A stretch of DNA of 64,000 bases from positions 1 to 64,000 of the forward strand of contig NZ_VFPM01000002.1 in assembly GCF_006716675.1 (NCBI RefSeq), read 5' to 3'. Below are positions 36,059 through 44,313 of the stretch, one piece after another. The notes below the pieces were generated by a model, which saw only the letters and a list, made by a program, of their open reading frames with translations, had not been told where the DNA came from and ran no database searches. Positions within the stretch are counted from its first letter, which is position 1; the number at the start of each line of letters is the position of its first letter. The position numbers were made by a program, and so were the translations under genes. Source of the stretch: Humibacillus xanthopallidus (GTDB taxonomy: Bacteria > Actinomycetota > Actinomycetes > Actinomycetales > Dermatophilaceae).

Positions 36059-36901
36059 ATGGGTCTCGCACCCCTGCGGGCCGCGCCCGACATCGAGGCG
36101 CTGACGGCGGCATACGTCGCGCTCTCGACGGTGATCGACCCCGAGCTCGACGAGCCGATCACCGACCTCGGCTTCGTGCGCTCGCTCGAGGTCGTCGGCG
36201 ACGACGTCGTCGCGCACCTGCGTCTGCCGACCTCGTTCTGCGCGCCGAACTTCGCCTACCTCATGGCCTCGGATGCGAAGGACGCGCTCTCGGCGCTGCC
36301 CTGGGCTCGTCACGTCGTCGTCGAGCTCGACGACCACCACGACAGCGACCTCATCAACGCCGGGCTCGCGGCCGACGCCGGCTACCGGGGCACGTTCCGC
36401 CACGAGGCCGAGCAGGACCTCGACGAGCTGCGCGTGACCTTCCAGCGCAAGGCCCACACCGCGGCGATGGAGCGCTGCCTGACGGCGCTGCTGCGGGCCG
36501 AGCCCGGCCGCGCGGTCGAGGACCTCGGCTCGGTGACGCTGGGCGACCTGCCGGCCGACGACCGCACGGCGGCGTTGCGCCGGCGCCGCTCGGCCATCGG
36601 TCTGCCCGACGAGGACAGCGCCGCCGTGCTCGTCGACCACGAGGGTCGGGGGTATGCCGTCCGCGACGTGCCGCTCGCCCTGCGGCGGGCGCGCTCGACC
36701 CGCATCTCCATCGACGGCAACGCGCACTTCTGCCGTGGCCTGCTCCGCACCCGCTACCCCGGCTCGGAGCGCGACCAGGTGCAGCGGCCCGAAGGGGCCG
36801 AGGCTGCGGACGCCGCGTACGCCGCGGATCTGCCTGAGCCTCAAGGTCGTCCGGCTCTGACGTTCATCCCCATCTCTCAGCTGAAGGAGCACCACTCATG
36901 A
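36059..36901 (+). CDS. DUF59/MIP18-family protein
   Basis: A 280-residue protein with an N-terminal DUF59 domain: VALSTVIDPELDEPITDLGF, then LRLPTSFCAPNFAYLMASDA with a Cys in the usual position. DUF59 proteins help assemble iron-sulfur or other metal centres. The longer C-terminal half (from about residue 105) is of the type encoded in propane/acetone monooxygenase clusters. It starts 2 bp after the amidohydrolase stop and overlaps the dehydrogenase start by 4 bp. Confidence 0.82.
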   Translation: MGLAPLRAAPDIEALTAAYVALSTVIDPELDEPITDLGFVRSLEVVGDDVVAHLRLPTSFCAPNFAYLMASDAKDALSALPWARHVVVELDDHHDSDLINAGLAADAGYRGTFRHEAEQDLDELRVTFQRKAHTAAMERCLTALLRAEPGRAVEDLGSVTLGDLPADDRTAALRRRRSAIGLPDEDSAAVLVDHEGRGYAVRDVPLALRRARSTRISIDGNAHFCRGLLRTRYPGSERDQVQRPEGAEAADAAYAADLPEPQGRPALTFIPISQLKEHHS

Positions 36902-37932
36902 GCACCATGCGCGCCGTCCAGGTCGTCGGCTACCACCAGGACCTCGAGATGAAGGAGGTGCCGGTTCCCGAGGTCACGGGGGCGTTCGACGTCGTCGTCA
37001 AGATCGGTGGTGCGGGCGTCTGCCGCACCGACCTGCACATCCTCGAGGGCCAGTGGGCCGAGAAGTCCAACGTCGCGCTGCCCTACACGATCGGTCACGA
37101 GAACGCCGGCTGGGTGCACGCCGTCGGGAGCGAGGTGACCAACGTCAAGGAGGGCGACAAGGTCATCGTCCACCCGCTCATCACGTGCGGGCTGTGCCGC
37201 GCCTGCCGCTCCGGCGACGACGTGCACTGCGAGAGCAACCAGTTCCCCGGCATCGACACCAACGGGGGGTATGCCGAGTACCTCCGCACATCGGCCCGCA
37301 GCGTCGTGCGCATCGACGACTCCCTCGAGCCCAAGGACGTCGCGGCCCTCGCGGACGCCGGCCTCACGGCATACCACGCGGCGGCGAAGGCCGCCCGGAG
37401 GCTGACGCCGCGTGACCGCGTCGTCGTCATCGGAGCAGGAGGCTTGGGGCACATCGGGATCCAGGTGCTCAAGGCGCTGACCCCGGCGGAGATCATCGTC
37501 GTCGACCGCAACCCCGACGCGCTGAAGCTCGCCCTGTCGATCGGCGCCGACCACGGTGTCGTCGGCGACGGCAACCAGGTGCAGGAGGTGCTCGAGCTCA
37601 CCGGCGGCCACGGCGCCGAGGTCGTCGTCGACTTCGTCGGCGAGGGCGGCGCGACCGCCGAGGGTGTCGCGATGCTGCGCCGGGCGGGTGACTACCACGT
37701 CGTCGGCTACGGCGAGAACATCAACGTGCCGACCATCGACATCGTCTCGACCGAGATCAACTTCATCGGCAACCTCGTCGGCTCCTACAACGACCTCCAG
37801 TCGCTCATGGTGCTCGCCGCTCGTGGACACGTGAAGCTGCACACCCAGACGTACGCGCTCGACGACTTCCAGAAGGCGATCACCGACCTCGACGCCGGTA
37901 ACGTCAGGGGCCGGGCGATCCTCGTCCCCTGA
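36898..37932 (+). CDS. Zinc-dependent alcohol dehydrogenase
   Basis: A 344-residue medium-chain dehydrogenase. Catalytic zinc ligands: Cys in GAGVCRTDLHILE and His-Glu in YTIGHENAGWVH; structural zinc Cys residues in CGLCRACRSGDDVHC. NAD-binding site VVVIGAGGLGHIGIQVLKAL. Like the ADH of prm/mim clusters it probably oxidises short-chain alcohols such as propanol (inference from context). ATG 36898 overlaps the DUF59 stop (ATGA). Confidence 0.9.
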   Translation: MSTMRAVQVVGYHQDLEMKEVPVPEVTGAFDVVVKIGGAGVCRTDLHILEGQWAEKSNVALPYTIGHENAGWVHAVGSEVTNVKEGDKVIVHPLITCGLCRACRSGDDVHCESNQFPGIDTNGGYAEYLRTSARSVVRIDDSLEPKDVAALADAGLTAYHAAAKAARRLTPRDRVVVIGAGGLGHIGIQVLKALTPAEIIVVDRNPDALKLALSIGADHGVVGDGNQVQEVLELTGGHGAEVVVDFVGEGGATAEGVAMLRRAGDYHVVGYGENINVPTIDIVSTEINFIGNLVGSYNDLQSLMVLAARGHVKLHTQTYALDDFQKAITDLDAGNVRGRAILVP

Positions 37933-38014
37933 GCGAGGCCGACGGCGCCCGTCAGACGCCGGACCCGACTCCCTTGTCCTGCACGACTTCTCGTCACACC
38001 ATCAGGAGAGTTCC

Positions 38015-38341
38015 TTGATCTTCATCACCGCGAAGTTCCCCGTGAAGCCCGAGCACGCCGACGACTGGCCCGAGATCTCACGGTCCTTCACCGAGGCGAC
38101 CCGGGCCGAGGAGGGCTGCCTCTGGTTCGACTGGTCGCGCAGCCTCGACGACCCCAACGAGTACGTCCTCGTCGAGGCCTTCCGCGACGACGCGGCCGGT
38201 GGTGCGCACGTGCAGAGCGCGCACTTCACCGCCGCGACGCAGGAGTTGCCCGCCTACCTGTCGGCGACGCCGCGCATCGTCAACACGACGGTGCCCGGCA
38301 CGGAGTGGTCGGAGCTCGGCGAGCTCGCCGTGCGCGACTGA
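38015..38341 (+). CDS. Antibiotic-biosynthesis-monooxygenase (ABM) domain protein
   Basis: A 108-residue ABM-domain protein (quinol monooxygenase YgiN-like): FITAKFPVKPEHADDWPEIS, RAEEGCLWFDWSRSLDDPNE, YVLVEAFRDDAAGGAHVQS. TTG 38015 follows AGGAGAG. It lies 82 bp after the dehydrogenase in the same direction and likely belongs to that operon. Such small ferredoxin-fold proteins can oxidise or isomerise quinols without cofactors. Confidence 0.82.
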   Translation: MIFITAKFPVKPEHADDWPEISRSFTEATRAEEGCLWFDWSRSLDDPNEYVLVEAFRDDAAGGAHVQSAHFTAATQELPAYLSATPRIVNTTVPGTEWSELGELAVRD

Positions 38342-38344
38342 CGG

Positions 38345-38638
38345 CTACTCGAGGACCTCGAGGACGACGGCCGCAGGGTCGCCCTCCTCGAGGTCCTCGG
38401 CACGTCGGACGGCCTTCTTGACCGGCAGGACGTAGGCGCCGCGCGTGCTGTCGGGGAAGACCGAGGTCTGCCACGTCGTGGAGCCGATCGTCGCCCGGAC
38501 CCGCACCGAGCCGAAGCCGCGCGGCGGTCGGGGGCGCTCCCGGATGAGGGCGGACTCCTCGGCGGGAACCGTGACGAAGAACCAGGCCTCCTGCGCCTCC
38601 CAGCGCCAGAGGTCGGCCGAGAAGCGGCACGTCGTCAT
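38345..38638 (-). CDS. DUF1905 family protein
   Basis: A 97-residue beta-rich protein beginning MTTCRFSADLWRWEAQEAWF, with VPAEESALIRE, GFGSVRVRATIGSTTWQTSV and YVLPVKKAVRRAEDLEEGD, the DUF1905 (PF08922) pattern. Function unknown; related proteins are often fused to YdeI-like domains. ATG 38638. Convergent with the ABM gene, only 3 bp apart. Confidence 0.82.
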   Translation of the reverse strand: MTTCRFSADLWRWEAQEAWFFVTVPAEESALIRERPRPPRGFGSVRVRATIGSTTWQTSVFPDSTRGAYVLPVKKAVRRAEDLEEGDPAAVVLEVLE

Positions 38639-38744
38639 GGACAAAGGGTAGGACGGTGCACCGACACCCCTCGGACGCGCGGGTCCGCCACTAGGATCGG
38701 CAGGGCGGTCACGGTGGCCGCTCGCCTCGCCCTCGGGAGTTCGC

Positions 38745-39470
38745 ATGCTCATCGTCTGGATCCTGCTCGGCCTCGTCCTGCTCGCCGCGGTCGTCGGGGT
38801 CGTCATGTACAACGGCCTCATCGGGCTGCGCAACAAGGTCGAGGAGGGCTGGCGCCAGATCGACGTCGAGCTGAAGCGTCGCCACGACCTCATCCCCAAC
38901 CTCGTCGAGACGGTCAAGGGCTACGCGTCGCACGAGCGGGGAACGCTCGAGGAGGTCATGCAGGCGAGGTCGGCCGCGATGAGCGGGGCCTCGACGCCCG
39001 CCGCGGCCGCCGCCACCGAGGGGCAGTTGAGCCAGGCGCTGGGCCGGCTCATGGCTGTCGCCGAGGCCTACCCCGACCTCAAGGCCAACCAGAACTTCCT
39101 CGCCCTGCAGCAGGAGCTGTCGAGCACCGAGGACCGCATCGCGAGCTCGCGCCGCTACTACAACGCCCTGGTGCGCGACCTCAACACGAAGGTCGAGAGC
39201 GTGCCGTCCAACATGGTCGCGGGCATCGCCAAGGTGCAGCGCGCCGAGTACTTCGAGACCCCCGCCACCGAGGCCGTGGCCCCGAGCATCTCGTTCGGCG
39301 CCAACGGTCCTGCCGGCGGCGCCCCGACCATTGCCCCGTCGACCCAGCCGGGGGCCGTCGGCGGCGCCTCGACGCAGCCGGGCGCCGCGCCGGGAGCGCT
39401 GCCGCAGGCCCAGGCTCCGGGCGGGTCGACGCCCGACCCGACGACCGACTCGGGCACGCCGAACGCGTAG
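38745..39470 (+). CDS. LemA family protein
   Basis: A 241-residue LemA protein: one N-terminal TM (LIVWILLGLVLLAAVVGVVM), then NGLIGLRNKVEEGWRQIDVE, ELKRRHDLIPNLVETVKGYA, and the helical bundle with YPDLKANQNFLALQQELSST. The last 65 residues are a Pro/Gly/Ala/Gln-rich disordered tail (TQPGAVGGASTQPGAAPGAL) that other LemA proteins lack or have shorter. ATG 38745. Ends inside a 21-bp tandem repeat. Confidence 0.9.
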   Translation: MLIVWILLGLVLLAAVVGVVMYNGLIGLRNKVEEGWRQIDVELKRRHDLIPNLVETVKGYASHERGTLEEVMQARSAAMSGASTPAAAAATEGQLSQALGRLMAVAEAYPDLKANQNFLALQQELSSTEDRIASSRRYYNALVRDLNTKVESVPSNMVAGIAKVQRAEYFETPATEAVAPSISFGANGPAGGAPTIAPSTQPGAVGGASTQPGAAPGALPQAQAPGGSTPDPTTDSGTPNA

Positions 39471-39512
39471 TCAGGCACGCTGAACGTGTGGTCAGGCACG
39501 CTGAACGTGTGG
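39450..39512 (+). repeat. 21-bp tandem repeat spanning the lemA stop
   Basis: Three 21-bp units: 39450-39470 (coding, ending in the stop TAG), then two copies of TCAGGCACGCTGAACGTGTG-G at 39471-39491 and 39492-39512. The first unit differs at five positions, including the stop codon itself. A one-base change of the stop would extend the protein through the repeats in frame. Confidence 0.85.
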
Positions 39513-39554
39513 TCAGGGCGCACCGCGGCGGTGGGAGGGCGTCGCCGCGGCGGC

Positions 39555-40514
39555 CTAGCCCTTGACGTAGGAGAGCTTCTCGCTGACCTTGCCCTCCTGC
39601 AGCCGCACGACGTCGACGCCGCGCACGTGCCCCGGTGACCCGTCCGGCGCGACCCAGTCGAAGCGCCACCGCAGCACCCCGCGATCCCCGGCCACGAAGG
39701 ACTCCTCCTCGGTGAAGGCGGGGCTGCCGGTCTCGGTGAAGAGCGACTCCCAGACCTTCCGAACCGCCGAGGCGCCGACATGGCGCACCCCGTCGGGAGC
39801 CGGCCCGGTCGCCTCGAAGACGCAGTCGTCGGTCATCAGGGCCATGATCGCGTCGACGTCTCCCCGACCGAAGGCCGCGATGAAGTCGGAGAAGGCCGCG
39901 TGGGCGCCGCTCCAGGCGGCATCGCGCCCGAAGCGAGCGAGCAGGTCGGCCCGTGGGTCTCCCGTCATGAAGCCGCGGGGCCCGATGGCGCCACCGTCGC
40001 GGTAGAGGGACTCGCGGCCGTCGAACCACGCCGACACCGCCTCGACGAGGACCGGGTCGAGGGTCCGGTCGCCGCCGGTGGCGGCAGCGAGGTCCCAGCC
40101 GTGCACGAGGTGGTCGGCGATGAGCTGGCGCACGTACTCGTCGGCCGACTCCTCGCCGTAGGAGAGGTGCACGGTGCCCGCGGACTTCAGCGCACCCGAC
40201 GCATCGATCGCCTCGTGCCCGGCCGCCCGGCCCGCCGTCTTCGGGTGCGCCCCGAGGACGTCTCCGTCGAAGCGGTCTCCGACCTCCTCGATCGTCGAGC
40301 CGGAGAGGAGCGGCACGGTCCACAGGTCCTCGCCGACGACGTGGTTGACGAGGTCCCGCACCGACCACCCGCGGCACGGGGTCGGGTCGTCCCATGCATC
40401 GTCGGGCACGGCCGCGAGCGTCGCCAGCCACCCCTCGACGGAGCGCCGGTGTAGGCTCGCGGTGTCGAGCGCGCCCTGCGTGGCCGGCCCTCCCGGAGAC
40501 GTCGTCCGAGCCAT
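39555..40514 (-). CDS. Maleylpyruvate-isomerase-fold protein fused to SnoaL-like domain
   Basis: A 319-residue fusion. The N-terminal part (about 15-200) is a mycothiol-dependent maleylpyruvate isomerase/DinB-fold domain: WDDPTPCRGWSVRDLVNHVV, LIADHLVHGWDLAAATG. The C-terminal part (about 205-319) is SnoaL/NTF2-like: FIAAFGRGDVDAIMALMTDD, SFVAGDRGVLRWRFDW, HVRGVDVVRLQEGKVSEKLS. Each domain alone is common; the fusion couples a thiol-transferase fold and a small-ligand pocket. ATG 40514 is favoured by the domain start. Substrate unknown. Confidence 0.8.
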   Translation of the reverse strand: MARTTSPGGPATQGALDTASLHRRSVEGWLATLAAVPDDAWDDPTPCRGWSVRDLVNHVVGEDLWTVPLLSGSTIEEVGDRFDGDVLGAHPKTAGRAAGHEAIDASGALKSAGTVHLSYGEESADEYVRQLIADHLVHGWDLAAATGGDRTLDPVLVEAVSAWFDGRESLYRDGGAIGPRGFMTGDPRADLLARFGRDAAWSGAHAAFSDFIAAFGRGDVDAIMALMTDDCVFEATGPAPDGVRHVGASAVRKVWESLFTETGSPAFTEEESFVAGDRGVLRWRFDWVAPDGSPGHVRGVDVVRLQEGKVSEKLSYVKG

Positions 40515-40618
40515 CGTGACCTCCGATCCACCCCCGGTACTTTTCCTGCCGTTCCAGTGTGCGCCGGTCGGGGGGCGCGGGGAGGGCAATCCGGCGAAGC
40601 CGACCGGACGGCATACGG

Positions 40619-40652
40619 CACAGGGCCCGATCCGCGGGGATCGGGCCCTGTG
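40619..40652. terminator. Terminator-like hairpin upstream of the isomerase gene
   Basis: A perfect 15-bp stem CACAGGGCCCGATCC, loop GCGG, GGATCGGGCCCTGTG. It would end leftward transcription coming from the DedA gene. Confidence 0.85.
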
Positions 40653-40656
40653 AGCC

Positions 40657-40766
40657 AGTCAGGGGCAGCCAGTCAGGGGCAGCCGGTCAGGGGCAGCCGG
40701 TCAGGGGCAGCCGGTCAGGGGCAGCCGGTCAGGGGCAGCCGGTCAGAGGCAGCCGGTCAGCGGCGG
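40657..40766. repeat. 14-bp tandem repeat, about seven copies
   Basis: Consecutive units of GGTCAGGGGCAGCC (first two with A at position 1, the seventh with one change) run from 40657 to 40754, and a partial eighth ends inside the last codons and stop of the DedA gene. Copies are nearly identical, suggesting recent slippage expansion. Confidence 0.9.
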
Positions 40767-41518
40767 TCGCCGCGCCCCGGGTCGCCGACGCTCTCGGCGG
40801 GAAGGACCCCGCCGTCCGCGGGGTCGATGATGTCCTCGGCGGCCTCGCCGAGCTCCTCGACGATGGCGTTCGCCTGGCGCCGGTGCTTGAGGTACTCGAA
40901 GAGCATCGGCAGGACCGACACGGCCACGATGAGCAGCACGGCGATCTCGAGCTTGTCGGACAGCCACGGGAAGGCCGCCCCGAGGAAGTAGCCGAGCAGG
41001 GTCAGGCTGGTGACCCAGAGCACCGCGCCGACCGCGCTCCACGTGAAGAAGCGGCGGCGGTCCATGCGGCTGACGCCCGCGACGACCGTGATGAAGGTGC
41101 GCACGATCGGCACGAAGCGGCCGATGACGAGGGCCTTGTTGCCGTGCTTGTCGAAGAAGGCGGTCGTCTCGTCGAAGTACTTCTTCTTGAGGATGCGCCC
41201 GTCACGCTGGTAGAGCGGCGTGCCGATGGCCCGGCCGATCTCGTAGCCCACGACGTTGCCGAGGAAGGCGGCGGCGCACAGCCCCACGATCGCGACGACG
41301 AGGTTGATGTGGATCTGGCCCGTGGCGATGAACAGGCCCACCGCGAAGAGGAGGGAGTCGCCGGGCAGGATGGGGAAGAGCAGCCCGCACTCGATGAACA
41401 CGATGGCGATGGCGATCCAGAAGAAGGCCGCGCCGTACTGCTCGAGCAGATACGTGGGGTCCATCCACTTGGGGCCGAGGGCTGGGGCGGCAGCCGACAG
41501 GGCGGCGAGTGCATGCAT
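40757..41518 (-). CDS. DedA family membrane protein
   Basis: A 253-residue VTT/DedA protein. Membrane re-entrant core: FIECGLLFPILPGDSLLFAV, GNVVGYEIGRAIGTPLYQRD, and the R-F-x-P block VIGRFVPIVRTFITVVAGVS, then a TM (AVGAVLWVTSLTLLGYFLG). DedA proteins are phospholipid or undecaprenyl-phosphate translocases or proton-coupled transporters. ATG 41518 gives a typical short N-terminus; an upstream ATG would add 40 unconserved residues. Its 3' end merges with the 14-bp repeat. Confidence 0.9.
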   Translation of the reverse strand: MHALAALSAAAPALGPKWMDPTYLLEQYGAAFFWIAIAIVFIECGLLFPILPGDSLLFAVGLFIATGQIHINLVVAIVGLCAAAFLGNVVGYEIGRAIGTPLYQRDGRILKKKYFDETTAFFDKHGNKALVIGRFVPIVRTFITVVAGVSRMDRRRFFTWSAVGAVLWVTSLTLLGYFLGAAFPWLSDKLEIAVLLIVAVSVLPMLFEYLKHRRQANAIVEELGEAAEDIIDPADGGVLPAESVGDPGRGDRR

Positions 41519-41866
41519 GATCAACAGGGTAAGCGGTGCGGCCCGCTCAGCCGGAATCGTCCGCACGGCCCACAGCGAGGTCTCAGGTTCGTATCGGAAC
41601 CGACGAGATGGTTCCAAACGGTGCAGGTCGCCCCTCACGATGGTCGTGGGAGCACGGGGGGAGGACCGACCCGGCTCCGGTCTCGGGGACGCGACCTCGG
41701 TCGCGACGCAGCCGGCCTCCCCCCACCATCCCGGCCGTATTAAGCCATGTCAGTAGCGCGCGCACGTCCCACGCACGACTGACGGGTCTGGCGAGACGGC
41801 ATACCGCAGGCTCGCAGACTGTGCACGTCGACAGCCCGGCTCTAGCGCCTCGTCAGCCGAGCCCGC
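41519..41866. other. Gene-free interval
   Basis: A 348-bp gap between the DedA start and the stop of the small membrane protein. I see no convincing ORF or RNA. It holds one CGGCATAC word (41797-41804), a GACGAGATGGTTCC stretch and several GC-rich direct repeats. It probably carries the DedA promoter. Confidence 0.5.
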
Positions 41867-42493
41867 TCACGCGACCGGCAGGTCCGCGAGGTTGACGGCT
41901 GCGACCCCGAGGCTTGCGATGGCGGCGAGGACGAGCAGCACCCGTGCGGGTCGCCACATGAAGCTCGAGGTCACCCCGGAGAAGAAGAGTGCGACCGCGA
42001 GCAGGATGGTGGTGATGACGTAGCTGTGCTGGATGTCTCCCGCCCGGAGCGCCTGCGCGGTGGCGGCATCGGCCTTGGCGGTGGCGGCTCGGTAGGGGCC
42101 GAACTGGGCGTTCATGTAGCTCGTGTCGTCGATGAGCCGCGTCGGGATGCTGCCGGCCTTGATCATCGTCTCCCAGCGGTCGATGACCGGTAGCAGCTCC
42201 TCCCGGATGAGCGTCTCTCGGTAGAACGTGGCGAGCTTCGTGTTGCCGGCCTGCACCGCCTGGGCGTACTGCGCGATCATGCTGCTGTCGTAGGAGGCCT
42301 TCTGGGTGGCGAGCCCGAAGAGCCGGCTCGCCTCGACCCGGGCGTCCGTCGAGGCGGTCATCGCGCTGGCCTGGACGCCGTTCCACTGGGTCGCCTGGTA
42401 GCCGCACCACGCGGTGCCGACCGTGGCGATGCCGAGCACGAACACCGCGACGAGCTCGATGAGCCGATCGATGCCGGTGAACTCGCGTTTCAT
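41867..42493 (-). CDS. Hypothetical membrane protein with three TM segments
   Basis: A 208-residue protein. TM1 is residues about 9-32 (LIELVAVFVLGIATVGTAWC). A long helical, Ala/Gln-rich extracytoplasmic-type domain follows (QATQWNGVQASAMTASTDAR, SMIAQYAQAVQAGNTKLATF), and two TM segments close the C-terminus (TTILLAVALFFSGVTSSFMW, LLVLAAIASLGVAAVNLA). Resembles DUF4337-like proteins; I do not recognise it firmly. ATG 42493 overlaps the SPFH-gene stop by 4 bp, so the two products probably act together in the membrane. Confidence 0.7.
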   Translation of the reverse strand: MKREFTGIDRLIELVAVFVLGIATVGTAWCGYQATQWNGVQASAMTASTDARVEASRLFGLATQKASYDSSMIAQYAQAVQAGNTKLATFYRETLIREELLPVIDRWETMIKAGSIPTRLIDDTSYMNAQFGPYRAATAKADAATAQALRAGDIQHSYVITTILLAVALFFSGVTSSFMWRPARVLLVLAAIASLGVAAVNLADLPVA

Positions 42494-43431
42494 GGCATTC
42501 CAGTCGCTGTCGAGGTGTCGTCGGCCGCGGTCTGGTCGGTGGTGGTCTGGTCGGTGGTGGCCGGGTCATTGGTGGGGGTGTCCTCGCGGACCGTCAGGCC
42601 GAGCCTGCCGGGGCCGTAGCCCGGGCGTCGGCGGCCGAGCTGCACACCGTCCGAGCGCTGGACGAGCTCGCGCCACAGGTCGGTCTCGCGGTAGCGCCAG
42701 GCGCCCTCACGCAGGCTCGTGATCTGCCGCTCCAGCTCCCCGTCGTTCCGGGCCTGGGCGAGGCGCGTGGCCGCCTCCGCCTCTTCGAGGGCGAGCTCGA
42801 AGCGGGCCCGCACGGTGGCCTGGATGACCTCGCCCGTGCGACCGAGGTCGACCGGACCGAGGACGAAGCCGGCGACCCGAAGGCCGTGCTCCTCGAGCGC
42901 AGCCGTGACGGCGGCCGCGAGCCGGGCCTCGGTCTCGGTCCGCTCGCTGCCGAAGAGGCTCGCGACGGTGACCTCGGGGTCGCTGAGCGAGCGGCTGATC
43001 GCCCGCGCGCTCTCGTCGCGCACGAGACCGTTGATGCCCTGCGGGCCGAAGCGCTCGTGGACCGTGCGCAGCTGCTCGGGGATGATCGCGTAGCGCACGG
43101 TGTAGGACACGTCGGCGCGGGCGCGGTCGCCCAGTGCGCAGCTGAGGCTCGGGCCGGAGCGGTCGAGCTCCGAGCTGGCCGTCGAGGCGCCCTCACCGGC
43201 GCGGTAGGCCATCTCGACGGAGGGATACTCCACGATCATGAACCGGCGCACGAGTGGCACCCAGTGGCGGCCCGGCGCCAGGGTGTGGTCGGTCGCCTTG
43301 CCGTTCTTCACGACCAGACCGAGGGAGCCCGCGGGCACCGTGGTGAAGCCCGCCGCGAGGACGACCCACACGACGACCCCGATGATCGGGGCGAGCAGCA
43401 CGAGCAGGATGACGATCGCGGCAGTGCTCAT
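42490..43431 (-). CDS. SPFH/band-7 domain protein
   Basis: A 313-residue SPFH (prohibitin/stomatin-like) protein. N-terminal TM (AIVILLVLLAPIIGVVVWVV), SPFH core beginning VPAGSLGLVVKNGKATDHTL and continuing YTVRYAIIPEQLRTVHERFG, then a coiled coil (RARFELALEEAEAATRLAQA). The tail is a Thr/Asp/Gln-rich repeat (TTDQTTTDQTAADD) from a GGTCGGTGGT DNA repeat. SPFH proteins scaffold membrane microdomains. First gene of a two-gene operon. Confidence 0.85.
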   Translation of the reverse strand: MSTAAIVILLVLLAPIIGVVVWVVLAAGFTTVPAGSLGLVVKNGKATDHTLAPGRHWVPLVRRFMIVEYPSVEMAYRAGEGASTASSELDRSGPSLSCALGDRARADVSYTVRYAIIPEQLRTVHERFGPQGINGLVRDESARAISRSLSDPEVTVASLFGSERTETEARLAAAVTAALEEHGLRVAGFVLGPVDLGRTGEVIQATVRARFELALEEAEAATRLAQARNDGELERQITSLREGAWRYRETDLWRELVQRSDGVQLGRRRPGYGPGRLGLTVREDTPTNDPATTDQTTTDQTAADDTSTATGMP

Positions 43432-43597
43432 GACGTGCCCCCCACAGCGGTCGGCGTGGTCGTCTCGGTCGTGGGTCGCATGGCAGTTCTCCTGTCACGG
43501 CCTGGCCGGTGCGGGCGGCATCTCCCCGGCTCCGGCCCGGTCGCTAGTCTTTCGGGCAGTCCGACATCAGGTCCAGCGTGGACCGGAAGGGGATGCG

Positions 43598-44296
43598 TTG
43601 GCATCGTACGAACGGGGTGAGACCGGTGCCGGTGGCGTGGACAGCGTCGGCGGTGTCGGCGGTGTCGGCGGTGTCGGCGGCAGCGTGGCCGACGTGGGCG
43701 TCGGGCCCTGGGTCGGCGAGTGGCCGTCAGGGGCGCACTGGGATCTTGACCTGCTGCGCGAGGGCGACCGGCGCAACGTCGTCGACGCCTACCGCTACTG
43801 GCGGCACGAGGCGATCGTCGCCGACCTCGACACGCGCCGCCACGACTTCCACGTCGCGGTCGAGAACTGGGGCCACGACTTCAACATCGGCTCGGTGATC
43901 CGCACGGCCAACGCGATGGGGGCCCGGGCCTTCCACATCGTCGGCCGGCGGCGGTGGAACCGTCGGGGCGCCATGGTGACCGACCGCTACCAGCACGAGC
44001 ACCACCACCGCGATGCTGCGGGGCTCGCGTCGTGGGCGCGAGACGCAGGGTTGGCGCTCGTCGGCATCGACAACCTGCCGGGCTCGCTGCCGCTCGAGAC
44101 CCACGACCTGCCCCGGGAGTGTGTGCTCGTCTTCGGCCAGGAGGGGCCGGGCCTGTCCGAGCAGATGCGGGCCGAGTGCGACGTCGTGCTGCACATCGAG
44201 CAGTTCGGCTCGACCCGCTCGATCAACGCCGGAGCTGCAGCGGCCATCGCGATGCACGCGTGGGTGCGGCGCCACGTCTTCGACCAGCGGCCCTGA
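43598..44296 (+). CDS. SpoU/TrmH family RNA methyltransferase
   Basis: A 232-residue SPOUT methylase. Motif 1 NIGSVIRTANAMGARAFHI, motif 2 VLVFGQEGPGLSEQM, motif 3 FGSTRSINAGAAAAIAMHAW; the trefoil knot is complete. It should 2'-O-methylate a ribose in tRNA or rRNA. TTG 43598 (LASYERGETGAGG) is preceded by GGAAGGGG, and fits best though weakly. The N-terminus contains GGVGGVGGVGG encoded by four GGTGTCGGC repeats (about 43651-43686), absent in relatives as far as I know. Confidence 0.87.
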   Translation: MASYERGETGAGGVDSVGGVGGVGGVGGSVADVGVGPWVGEWPSGAHWDLDLLREGDRRNVVDAYRYWRHEAIVADLDTRRHDFHVAVENWGHDFNIGSVIRTANAMGARAFHIVGRRRWNRRGAMVTDRYQHEHHHRDAAGLASWARDAGLALVGIDNLPGSLPLETHDLPRECVLVFGQEGPGLSEQMRAECDVVLHIEQFGSTRSINAGAAAAIAMHAWVRRHVFDQRP

Positions 44297-44313
44297 CCGA
44301 CTGACGTGCCACC

